Assembly: GCA_035641235.1 (NCBI GenBank)
Contig: DASQUP010000179.1
Location: 1 to 11,714 of the forward strand
Length of the DNA: 11,714 nucleotides
Reading direction: 5' to 3'
Source: DASQUP01 sp035641235
GTDB lineage: Bacteria > Actinomycetota > CADDZG01 > WHSQ01
Position numbers and translations under genes: made by a program
Notes under the pieces: generated by a model
Database searches by the model: none
What the model was told of the DNA's origin: nothing
What the model saw: only the letters and a program-made list of their open reading frames with translations
In this document: positions 1 through 9,288 of the stretch, one piece after another
Layout: each line of letters begins with the position of its first letter
Position numbering within the stretch: the stretch's first letter is position 1

Positions 1-64
1 TCTGAGATCGCTGGAGTTTTCGTTGTTCTCCACGGACCCAGCACAGCACGGCGCGCCGGGCGGG

Positions 65-84
65 GCTGTGGTCTAGATCACAGC
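65..84. promoter_or_regulatory. CRP/GlxR-like palindromic operator upstream of rplJ
   Basis: A near-perfect inverted repeat has arms GCTGTG (65-70) and CACAGC (79-84). Its core, TGTGGTCTAGATCACA (67-82), matches the CRP-family consensus TGTGA-N6-TCACA at 9 of 10 fixed positions and has the central TA favoured by corynebacterial GlxR sites. It is centred at 74.5, about 25 bp before the predicted transcription start, so it covers the -35/spacer region of the rplJ promoter, a position that usually means repression. No T-tract follows, so it is not an intrinsic terminator. Binding by a Crp/GlxR-type regulator is inferred; no such gene is in the window. Confidence 0.6.
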
Positions 85-93
85 TGCTATCAT
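85..93 (+). promoter_or_regulatory. Extended -10 promoter of rplJ-rplL
   Basis: TGC-TATCAT is an extended -10 element (TGn) followed by a hexamer matching TATAAT at 5 of 6 positions. No convincing -35 lies 16-18 bp upstream, as is common for extended -10 promoters. Transcription would begin near A100, exactly where the structured leader starts. The CRP-like palindrome abuts it directly upstream. Confidence 0.55.
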
Positions 94-99
94 TCGCTC

Positions 100-218
100 A
101 GCCCAAGACCGTCGGTGGAGGGAGACCTCCTTAATGAAGCCGGCGCAGGCGAGTGATACCGCATCAATGCGAGCGGTCGCCTGCCGGGCGGCCGTTTTTT
201 TGTTTGACGAGGGAGTTG
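100..218 (+). promoter_or_regulatory. rplJ 5' leader (L10-type leader) with attenuator
   Basis: This structured untranslated leader precedes rplJ. It contains a 5-bp hairpin GGAGG/CCTCC closed by a GAGA tetraloop (117-130). An 8-bp stem GCAGGCGA/TCGCCTGC (145-152 with 177-184) encloses a smaller hairpin around 160-171. A terminator stem (174-194) follows. The last two stems share bases 177-181, so they cannot form together, which is the arrangement of a transcription attenuator. L10 leaders bound by the L10-L12 complex are established regulators of rplJL in E. coli (translational) and Bacillus subtilis (transcription termination). That this RNA is bound by L10 is inference from its position and layout. 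Confidence 0.65.
174..201 (+). terminator. Intrinsic terminator in rplJ leader (attenuator)
   Basis: An 8-bp stem CGGTCGCC (174-181) pairs with GGCGGCCG (187-194), including one U-G pair, around the loop TGCCG. It is followed at once by seven T residues (195-201). It lies upstream of the rplJ ribosome binding site, so termination here would shut off rplJL. The alternative stem 145-152/177-184 takes up its left arm and would act as the antiterminator. Confidence 0.7.
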
Positions 219-224
219 ATGCGG

Positions 225-866
225 ATGGCGAGACCCGACAAAGTCGCTGCGGTCGACGAGATTCGGGCGCGCTTCGAGGACGCCGACGCGGCGCTGCTCA
301 CCGAATATCGCGGGCTGGGTGTCGGGGAGATCGCCGAGGTGCGGGGCGCTCTGCGGGACGCCGGATCCGACTACAAGGTCCTGAAGAACACGCTTACCCG
401 CATCGCCGTGCGGGAGGTGGGACTCGAAGAGCTCGTGGGGATGCTCGAGGGACCCACGGCGATCGCATTCATCAAAGGTGACGCTGCTGCCGCCGCCAAA
501 GCACTCGACGATGCGGCCCGGAAGTTCCCCGTGCTGGTCATCAAGGGCGGCGTTCTCAACGGACGGGTGATCGATGCCTCGCAGGCGGGCCAGCTGGCGA
601 AGCTCGAGCCGCGCGAGGTTCAGCTCGCCAAGATCGCAATGCTGATGAACAGCCCGGCACAGCAGATGGCCAATGTGCTGTCGGCGCTGCTTCGCAACCT
701 CGGCTCGATGCTCGCCCAGGTGGTCGAGAAGAAGGAGGCGGGCGAGATGCCGGCCGGAGCCGCGGCCGAACCCGAAGCCCCCGACTCCGAACCCGAAGCC
801 GCGGCCACAGCCGAAGAACCCGCAAGTACCGAAACCGAAGCCTCAAACGACACCAAGGAGGAGTAG
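225..866 (+). CDS. rplJ: 50S ribosomal protein L10 (uL10)
   Basis: L10 is the base of the ribosomal stalk: it binds 23S rRNA with L11 and carries L7/L12 dimers on its C-terminal helix, helping to recruit translation GTPases. The product is 213 residues. Its start MARPDK and the segments LLTEYRGL (24-31) and YKVLKNTL (50-57) are typical of actinobacterial L10. The long helix that binds L12 runs through about 133-170. Residues 174-213 form an Ala/Glu/Pro-rich acidic tail beyond the usual family length of roughly 165-175. ATG 225 is chosen because MARPDK is the conserved N-terminus and GGAG (212-215) lies 9 nt upstream; an in-frame ATG at 219 would add two residues. The gene is followed 3 nt later by rplL, so the two are cotranscribed and probably share the upstream attenuator. 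Confidence 0.97.
   Translation: MARPDKVAAVDEIRARFEDADAALLTEYRGLGVGEIAEVRGALRDAGSDYKVLKNTLTRIAVREVGLEELVGMLEGPTAIAFIKGDAAAAAKALDDAARKFPVLVIKGGVLNGRVIDASQAGQLAKLEPREVQLAKIAMLMNSPAQQMANVLSALLRNLGSMLAQVVEKKEAGEMPAGAAAEPEAPDSEPEAAATAEEPASTETEASNDTKEE
856..861 (+). promoter_or_regulatory. rplL ribosome binding site
   Basis: A perfect AGGAGG sits inside the last codons of rplJ, 8 nt before the rplL ATG. It is stronger than the GGAG of rplJ, in keeping with the need for several L12 copies per L10. Confidence 0.85.
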
Positions 867-869
867 CCC

Positions 870-1268
870 ATGGCCACCAAGACCCTCAGCCAGGAGGATG
901 TACTCGACGCCATTTCGAACTGGACCGTCCTCGAGCTGTCCGAGTTCGTTAAGGCCTTCGAGGAGAAGTTCGGCGTGACCGCAGCCGCGCCGGTTGCCGT
1001 TGCCGCCGGGCCCGCCGCCGGCGGGGCAGGAGCCGAGGCCGCAGTTGAAGAGGAAAAGGACGAGTTCGACGTCGTCCTCTCGGCCGCCGGCGACAAGAAG
1101 ATCCAGGTCATCAAGGAGGTCCGGTCGCTCACGAGCCTCGGACTGAAGGAAGCCAAGGACCTGGTCGACAGTGCCCCCAAGCCCGTCCTGGAGAAAGTTG
1201 CCAAGGAGCAGGCCGACGAGGCGAAGTCGAAGCTGGAGGCGGCGGGCGCTACCGTCGAACTGAAGTAG
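870..1268 (+). CDS. rplL: 50S ribosomal protein L7/L12 (bL12)
   Basis: This is the stalk protein that contacts elongation factors and stimulates their GTPase activity, present as multiple dimers on L10. It has 132 residues. An N-terminal dimerisation domain covers about 5-37 (ending EEKFGVTAAA). A flexible Ala/Gly-rich hinge covers about 38-60. The C-terminal factor-binding domain covers 64-132, with the conserved segments KKIQVIKEVR (76-85), GLKEAKDLVD (91-100) and the ending ATVELK. Length and layout are normal for actinobacteria. The start is fixed by the strong AGGAGG 8 nt upstream. It is the last gene before the long gap leading to rpoB. No clear intrinsic terminator follows, only a hairpin without a T-tract, so some read-through to rpoB is possible. 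Confidence 0.98.
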   Translation: MATKTLSQEDVLDAISNWTVLELSEFVKAFEEKFGVTAAAPVAVAAGPAAGGAGAEAAVEEEKDEFDVVLSAAGDKKIQVIKEVRSLTSLGLKEAKDLVDSAPKPVLEKVAKEQADEAKSKLEAAGATVELK

Positions 1269-1276
1269 CTCCTTTT

Positions 1277-1298
1277 CCCACAGGCGAGCCGGTGTGGG
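1277..1298 (+). other. Hairpin just downstream of rplL
   Basis: CCCACA (1277-1282) pairs perfectly with TGTGGG (1293-1298) around a 10-nt loop, starting 8 nt after the rplL stop codon. No T-tract follows. It may protect the 3' end of the rplJL message or serve as a processing or weak termination site; the sequence does not decide. Confidence 0.4.
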
Positions 1299-1308
1299 CG
1301 CATTCTGT

Positions 1309-1384
1309 GAGCGAGGACGGCGGCGTCGCCGAAGGCGACTAAGAAACGGTTTCGAGCCTGAGGTGATGCCGCCGCCCGCAGCGA
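1309..1384. repeat. Intergenic repeat, copy 1
   Basis: The segment 1334-1384 matches 1414-1464 at 46 of 51 positions, exactly 80 bp apart. Similarity extends leftward: GAGCGAGGACGGCG here against GAGCGCGGACGGCG in copy 2. Relative to copy 2 this copy carries about 15 extra bases that complete a small hairpin, GTCGCC-GAA-GGCGAC (1325-1339). It also contains the odd palindrome GAAACGGTTTC. No coding potential is seen. It may be a dispersed REP-like element, but only a genome search could show that. Confidence 0.7.
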
Positions 1385-1403
1385 GCTCCGCGGCCAGTCC
1401 GGG

Positions 1404-1464
1404 GAGCGCGGACGGCGACTCAGAAACGGTTTGGAGCCGGAGGTGGTGCGGCCGCCCGCAGCGA
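1404..1464. repeat. Intergenic repeat, copy 2
   Basis: This is the second copy of the repeat at 1309-1384, lacking the roughly 15-bp hairpin segment of copy 1. Its 51-bp core (1414-1464) has five substitutions relative to copy 1. Its right end supplies the left arm of the strong hairpin at 1450-1476; that hairpin has no exact equivalent in copy 1. Confidence 0.7.
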
Positions 1465-1476
1465 CCACGGGCGGCC
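1450..1476 (+). other. Strong 9-bp GC hairpin between rplL and rpoB
   Basis: GGCCGCCCG (1450-1458) pairs perfectly with CGGGCGGCC (1468-1476) around a 9-nt loop. The following bases (TCTGCGGG) do not form a T-tract, so it is not a canonical intrinsic terminator. It could slow or partly terminate transcription running from rplL towards rpoB, or protect an RNA end. In E. coli the same gap holds an attenuator and an RNase III site, but there is no sequence similarity to invoke. Confidence 0.5.
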
Positions 1477-1644
1477 TCTGCGGGAACGAGCGCTCGCCTC
1501 GTGGAGCAAGCGAGTTATCAACACGCTGCGTGGCCGGCGGCCCGTCCGGAGGAATCGGGCCCTGTGCAACACATTCCACCGTATGACCTGGGAATACGCG
1601 GCGCCCGCCCGGCGTTGAACACGTCGCACCCCGCGAAATCTCCC

Positions 1645-1673
1645 TTGACCCGGGGGAAGTGCGGGGCTAGAGT
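1645..1673 (+). promoter_or_regulatory. Predicted rpoB-rpoC promoter
   Basis: TTGACC (1645-1650) lies 17 bp before TAGAGT (1668-1673). This is a near-consensus -35 with a 4-of-6 match at -10 for a housekeeping sigma factor. The start would fall near A1679 or A1681, giving a leader of about 235 nt before the TTG start of rpoB. Together with the long gap, it indicates that rpoBC can be transcribed apart from rplJL. Confidence 0.6.
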
Positions 1674-1719
1674 TTTCCACAACTCGATTACGAGGAGCAC
1701 TCATAGGGGTTTTACCTGC

Positions 1720-1737
1720 TCAAGCAATCGTGCTTGA
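1720..1737 (+). other. First hairpin of rpoB leader
   Basis: TCAAGCA (1720-1726) pairs with TGCTTGA (1731-1737) around the loop ATCG, a 7-bp stem. It ends one base before the larger hairpin at 1739-1766, so the two could stack as a compact leader RNA. An alternative pairing of AGCAC (1696-1700) with GTGCT (1730-1734) would open it. Confidence 0.5.
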
Positions 1738-1738
1738 C

Positions 1739-1771
1739 GCCAGTGTAGGCTGTCGCCTACACTGGCTCTTT
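1739..1771 (+). terminator. Perfect 12-bp hairpin in rpoB leader (putative attenuator)
   Basis: GCCAGTGTAGGC (1739-1750) pairs without a mismatch with GCCTACACTGGC (1755-1766) around the tetraloop TGTC, then TCTTT follows. It lies downstream of the predicted rpoB promoter and about 150 nt before the gene, so it looks like a leader terminator or attenuator, although the T-tract is short. An alternative reading is that it is a DNA operator or the spacer of a second promoter: TTGACG (1734-1739) and TACACT (1758-1763) are 18 bp apart and overlap the repeat. The inverted repeat itself is certain; its role is not. Confidence 0.55.
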
Positions 1772-1903
1772 GCTGTGCATAACTCCCGTTCGTTTCTTGT
1801 GCCCTGTCGCGCGGCTAAGAACCGCCCATGGTGCAGCGTTCGGGGAACCAGCCGGGGACTTGGGGACCCGGCGTAGTGGGATTGGCGTCGACCACAAAAA
1901 CAC

Positions 1904-1909
1904 AGGAGG
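1904..1909 (+). promoter_or_regulatory. rpoB ribosome binding site deciding a TTG start
   Basis: A perfect AGGAGG stands 5 nt before TTG 1915. It is the only strong ribosome binding site in the region and decides for TTG 1915 over the upstream in-frame ATG at 1828, which has no purine-rich sequence before it. Confidence 0.75.
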
Positions 1910-1914
1910 CTCGC

Positions 1915-4900
1915 TTGTCGTTCAACGCTCTGCGCGAACGCCGCAGTTTTGCCAAGCTCCCTGAAGTCCTCCCCCCGCCCAACCTGATCTCGGTCCAGAA
2001 GGAGTCCTTCGACTGGTTCGTTCAGGAGGGCCTGGCCGAGACTCTGAAGGAGATCTCTCCGGTCGAGGACTTCACCGGAAACCTCGCCCTTCAGTTCCTG
2101 ACCCACGAGTTCAAGGAGCCGAAGTTCGACGAGGACGAATGCAAAGAGAAGGACATGACCTTCTCCCGTCCCCTCTTTGTAACCGCCGCCTTCATTAACA
2201 AGGAGACCGGCGAGATCAAAGAGCAGACGGTCTTCATGGGCGACTTCCCCATGATGACCAACAAGGGGACGTTCATCATCAACGGGACCGAGCGCGTCGT
2301 CGTATCGCAGCTCGTCCGGTCCCCTGGCGTCTATTTCGATCGGAGCATCGACAAGACGTCGGACAAGGACATCTACTCGTGCCGGATCATCCCGGCGCGC
2401 GGCGCATGGCTCGAGTTCGAGACCGACAAGAAGGACATGGTCGGTGTGCGCGTCGATCGCAAGCGCCGTCAGAACGTCACCGTCCTACTGAAGGCCCTCG
2501 GTTACGGCGACGACTCGACGATCCTCGAGCTCTTCGACGGCGCCGAGTCGATCCGCGCGACCCTCGAAAAAGATGCGATCGTCACAGAGGAAGACGCGCT
2601 GATCGACATCTACCGCAAGCTCCGTCCCGGCGAGCCGCCGACGGTCGAGAGTGCGCGCAGCCTGATCGAGAACCTGTTCTTCAACCCGAAGCGCTACGAC
2701 CTCGCGCGGGTCGGTCGCTACAAGGTCAACAAGAAGCTCAGCCTCGGCTCCGACGAGAAGGCGATCGATGAGATGGGGACCGTTCTCCGCAAGGAGGACA
2801 TCCTCGAGACGATCCGTTACCTCGTCCGGCTCCACGCCCGCGACCCCGAGGTCGAGACCGACGATATCGACAACTTTGCCAACCGCCGGATCCGTCCGGT
2901 GGGCGAGCTGATCCAGAACCAAATCCGCGTGGGCCTCTCCCGCATGGAGCGGGTCGTGCGCGAGCGGATGACGACGCAGGATGTCGAGGCCATCACCCCG
3001 CAGACCCTGATCAACATCCGCCCGGTGGTTGCGGCGATCAAGGAGTTCTTCGGTTCGAGCCAGCTCAGCCAGTTCATGGACCAGACGAACCCGCTGTGCG
3101 GCCTCACCCATAAGCGCCGCCTGAGCGCGCTTGGTCCCGGCGGACTGTCGCGCGAGCGAGCCGGATTCGAGGTCCGCGACGTGCACCCCAGCCACTACGG
3201 CCGCATGTGCCCGATCGAGACGCCGGAGGGTCCGAACATCGGTCTGATCGGCTCGCTGTCGACCTACGCCCGCCTCAACCGCTACGGCTTCATCGAGACG
3301 CCGTATCGCAAGGTCGGGAACGGCAAGGTCACCAAGAAGATCGAATACCTCACCGCCGACGAGGAGGCCCGAGCGGTCATCGCCCAGGCCAACTCCGAGG
3401 TCGACGACAACGACAACCTAGTCGGCGATCAGGTCGAGGTGCGAGGACGCAACAACGAATACGAGTTGGTCCCCGCCGCAGAGGTCGACTACATGGACGT
3501 GTCGCCGAAGCAGACCGTTTCGGTCTCGGCTGCTTGCATTCCGTTCTTGGAGCACGACGACGCAAACCGTGCCCTGATGGGCGCCAACATGCAGCGTCAG
3601 GCGGTGCCGCTTCTCCGTCCCACAGCACCGTACGTCGGCACCGGCCTCGAGTACCGCGCCGCCATCGACGCGGGCGACGTGATCGTGGCGGAAGACGGCG
3701 GCACGATCGAGGAAGTCTCCGCGGATCACATCGTGGTCGCCAACGGCAACGACCGCAAGGTCTACCGCTTGGAGAAGTACCGCCGCTCCAACCAATCGAC
3801 GTGTATCAACCAGCGGCCCCTCGTGCGTGAGGGCCAGAAGGTGAAGCAGGGCGACATCCTTGCGGACGGCCCGTCCACCGACAATGGTGAGCTCGGACTC
3901 GGCGCGAACCTTCTAGTCGCGTTCATGAGCTGGGGGGGCTACAACTTCGAGGACGCGATCATCGTCTCGGAGCGCCTCGTCAAGGACGACATGCTCACCT
4001 CGATCCACATCGAGGAATACGAGGTCGACGCCCGCGACACCAAGCTCGGCGCCGAGGAGATCACCCGGGACATCCCGAACGTGGCGGAGGACGTGCTCGC
4101 CGACCTTGATGAGCGCGGCATCGTCCGCATCGGCGCCGACGTCGGGACCGGCGATGTGCTCGTCGGCAAGGTCACCCCTAAAGGTGAGACTGAGCTGACT
4201 CCCGAGGAGCGCCTGCTGCGCGCCATCTTCGGCGAGAAGGCGCGCGAGGTCCGGGACACGTCCCTCAAGATGCCCCACGGCGAAGAAGGGAAAGTCATCG
4301 GCGTCCGCGAGTTCAGCCGAGACAACGGCGACGAACTGCCCCCCGGCGTGAACGAGCTGGTCCGCGTGTTCGTGGCGCAGAAGCGCAAGATCTCCGAGGG
4401 CGACAAGCTCGCCGGCCGCCACGGGAACAAGGGCGTGATCTCGAAGATCCTGCCCGAGCAGGACATGCCGTTCCTGGCCGACGGGACCCCCGTCGACATC
4501 ATCCTGAACCCGCTCGGTGTGCCCTCCCGAATGAACCTCGGTCAGGTTCTCGAGACGCACCTCGGGTGGGCGGCAAAGATGCGGTGGGAGGACGGCGCCC
4601 AGACCAACGGGAACCCCGGCGAGTGGCGGAAGCAGGAACCACAGTGGGTGTCGACGCCGGTCTTCGACGGCGCCAAGGAGGACGAGATCCTCAGCGCCCT
4701 GCAGGACGCGGCGGCCAAGCCCAGCGAGTATCCGCTCGTCAACTCGATCGGAAAGGCGAAGCTGTTCGACGGCCGGAGCGGCGAGCCGTTCGACAACGAG
4801 ATCACCGTCGGCTTCATGTACACGCTGAAGCTCAGCCACATGGTCGACGACAAAATCCACGCCCGCAGCACGGGTCCCTACTCGATGATCACTCAGCAGC

Positions 4901-5265
4901 CGCTAGGTGGTAAGGCGCAGTTCGGCGGTCAGCGCTTCGGTGAGATGGAGGTGTGGGCGCTCGAAGCGTATGGCGCCGCCTACTGTCTGCAGGAGCTGCT
5001 GACGATCAAGTCCGACGACGTCCTCGGCCGCGTGAAGGTGTACGAGGCGGTCGTCAAGGGCGAGAACATTCCGACTCCTGGAATCCCCGAGTCGTTCAAG
5101 GTGCTCATCAAAGAGATGCAGAGCCTTTGCCTGAACGTCGAGGTGCTATCGGCGGAAGGCGAGGAGATCGAGATGAAAGAGATCGACGAAGACATCTTCC
5201 GCACTGCGGAGGAGCTGGGCATCGATCTGTCCCGTCGCGAGCCTTCCAGTGTCGAGGAGGTCTGA
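1915..5265 (+). CDS. rpoB: DNA-directed RNA polymerase subunit beta
   Basis: RpoB forms one pincer of RNA polymerase, contributes to the active site and holds the rifampicin pocket. From TTG 1915 it has 1116 residues, a little shorter than most actinobacterial homologues because of a short N-terminus; conserved sequence starts at SFAKLPEVL. Hallmarks seen: QLVRSPGVYFD in the N-terminal half; the rifampicin region around 381-413; the following segment MCPIETPEGPNIGLIGSL; the active-site lysines K831 and K839 in DKLAGRHGNKG (equivalent to E. coli K1065 and K1073); and the C-terminal clamp region ending near IDLSRREPSSVEEV. Unusually, the rifampicin region reads FMDQTNPLCGLTHKRR, with Thr and Cys where Asn and Ser are usual (E. 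coli 518 and 522). An in-frame ATG at 1828 would add 29 residues but has no ribosome binding site. rpoC follows after 5 nt. Confidence 0.97.
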   Translation: MSFNALRERRSFAKLPEVLPPPNLISVQKESFDWFVQEGLAETLKEISPVEDFTGNLALQFLTHEFKEPKFDEDECKEKDMTFSRPLFVTAAFINKETGEIKEQTVFMGDFPMMTNKGTFIINGTERVVVSQLVRSPGVYFDRSIDKTSDKDIYSCRIIPARGAWLEFETDKKDMVGVRVDRKRRQNVTVLLKALGYGDDSTILELFDGAESIRATLEKDAIVTEEDALIDIYRKLRPGEPPTVESARSLIENLFFNPKRYDLARVGRYKVNKKLSLGSDEKAIDEMGTVLRKEDILETIRYLVRLHARDPEVETDDIDNFANRRIRPVGELIQNQIRVGLSRMERVVRERMTTQDVEAITPQTLINIRPVVAAIKEFFGSSQLSQFMDQTNPLCGLTHKRRLSALGPGGLSRERAGFEVRDVHPSHYGRMCPIETPEGPNIGLIGSLSTYARLNRYGFIETPYRKVGNGKVTKKIEYLTADEEARAVIAQANSEVDDNDNLVGDQVEVRGRNNEYELVPAAEVDYMDVSPKQTVSVSAACIPFLEHDDANRALMGANMQRQAVPLLRPTAPYVGTGLEYRAAIDAGDVIVAEDGGTIEEVSADHIVVANGNDRKVYRLEKYRRSNQSTCINQRPLVREGQKVKQGDILADGPSTDNGELGLGANLLVAFMSWGGYNFEDAIIVSERLVKDDMLTSIHIEEYEVDARDTKLGAEEITRDIPNVAEDVLADLDERGIVRIGADVGTGDVLVGKVTPKGETELTPEERLLRAIFGEKAREVRDTSLKMPHGEEGKVIGVREFSRDNGDELPPGVNELVRVFVAQKRKISEGDKLAGRHGNKGVISKILPEQDMPFLADGTPVDIILNPLGVPSRMNLGQVLETHLGWAAKMRWEDGAQTNGNPGEWRKQEPQWVSTPVFDGAKEDEILSALQDAAAKPSEYPLVNSIGKAKLFDGRSGEPFDNEITVGFMYTLKLSHMVDDKIHARSTGPYSMITQQPLGGKAQFGGQRFGEMEVWALEAYGAAYCLQELLTIKSDDVLGRVKVYEAVVKGENIPTPGIPESFKVLIKEMQSLCLNVEVLSAEGEEIEMKEIDEDIFRTAEELGIDLSRREPSSVEEV
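5255..5260 (+). promoter_or_regulatory. rpoC ribosome binding site within the end of rpoB
   Basis: AGGAGG overlaps the last codons of rpoB and lies 10 nt before TTG 5271. With the conserved start of actinobacterial RpoC (LDVNYFDELRIGLA) it fixes a TTG start. The placement suggests translational coupling of rpoC to rpoB. Confidence 0.8.
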
Positions 5266-5270
5266 GTAAC

Positions 5271-9188
<3,918 letters not shown>

Positions 9189-9206
9189 GGCTCAACGAAC
9201 GCATTA

Positions 9207-9240
9207 CGAGGGCCCCGGGCGACCGGGGCCCTCGTTTATT
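9207..9240 (+). terminator. Intrinsic terminator of rpoBC
   Basis: CGAGGGCCCCGG (9207-9218) pairs perfectly with CCGGGGCCCTCG (9223-9234), a 12-bp stem closed by a GCGA (GNRA) tetraloop and followed by TTTATT. It lies 18 nt after the rpoC stop and ends the operon. On the minus strand the flank is not T-rich enough for efficient termination of the converging merR transcript. Confidence 0.93.
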
Positions 9241-9288
9241 GAGCTGCTGCTGAGATTGGAATCGGCCGCCACCTGCCTGGGGTGCCAA

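Larger units (their letters stand above)
1269..1914. other. rplL-rpoB intergenic region (646 bp)
   Basis: No credible gene is seen here. The open frames in this stretch are Arg/Pro-rich, lack ribosome binding sites and resemble no known protein. From left to right it holds: a CCCACA/TGTGGG hairpin just after rplL; two imperfect copies of a repeat (1309-1464); a 9-bp GC hairpin (1450-1476); a stretch with only weak inverted repeats (about 1477-1640); the rpoB promoter (1645-1673); two adjacent leader hairpins (1720-1766); and a weak 6-bp stem GCCGGG/CCCGGC (1851-1856/1867-1872) before the rpoB ribosome binding site. The gap is long enough to separate the stalk and polymerase units. Confidence 0.8.

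Noticed and set aside
65..84. Terminator of an upstream gene
   Set aside because: The dyad has no T-tract on the plus strand and sits immediately before an extended -10; it fits an operator better.
219..224. Alternative rplJ start at ATG 219
   Set aside because: It is in frame and near GAGG, but would add MR before the conserved MARPDK start; 225 fits the family and has GGAG 9 nt upstream. It cannot be fully excluded.
134..481. Open frame starting at ATG 134 in the rplJ leader, overlapping rplJ in another phase
   Set aside because: There is no ribosome binding site (the upstream CCTCCTT is the opposite of one), the composition is Arg/Gly-rich, and the frame runs through the terminator and into rplJ out of phase. 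It is a high-GC shadow.
1309..1464. CRISPR array
   Set aside because: There are only two imperfect copies of a 51-bp core with one 29-bp interval and no cas genes; this is not a CRISPR pattern.
620..1579. Long minus-strand open frame (319 codons) opposite rplJ and rplL
   Set aside because: Ser/Ala-rich mirror of the coding strand with no recognisable domain; the plus-strand genes are certain.
1674..1682. DnaA-box-like TTTTCCACA, and a similar TTATCAACA at 1515-1523
   Set aside because: Each has a mismatch to TTATNCACA, they do not cluster, and the context is an operon gap, so they are not evidence of an origin.
1294..1737. Open frame of 147 codons in the rplL-rpoB gap
   Set aside because: Arg/Pro/Ala-rich, no ribosome binding site, spans the repeats, the hairpins and the rpoB promoter, and has no protein-like pattern.
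1828..1914. N-terminal extension of RpoB from ATG 1828
   Set aside because: No ribosome binding site upstream, Gly-rich non-conserved sequence, and a strong AGGAGG right before TTG 1915. It stays possible if a transcript starts at 1828.
3913..4860. Minus-strand open frame (315 codons) inside rpoB
   Set aside because: Val/Asp/Leu-rich mirror of rpoB codons, without a known domain or start signals; the same holds for other long minus-strand frames inside rpoB and rpoC.
4953..5270. N-terminal extension of the rpoC frame into rpoB
   Set aside because: It overlaps the conserved end of rpoB in another phase and reads as Arg/Gly-rich shadow sequence; conserved RpoC sequence begins at TTG 5271.
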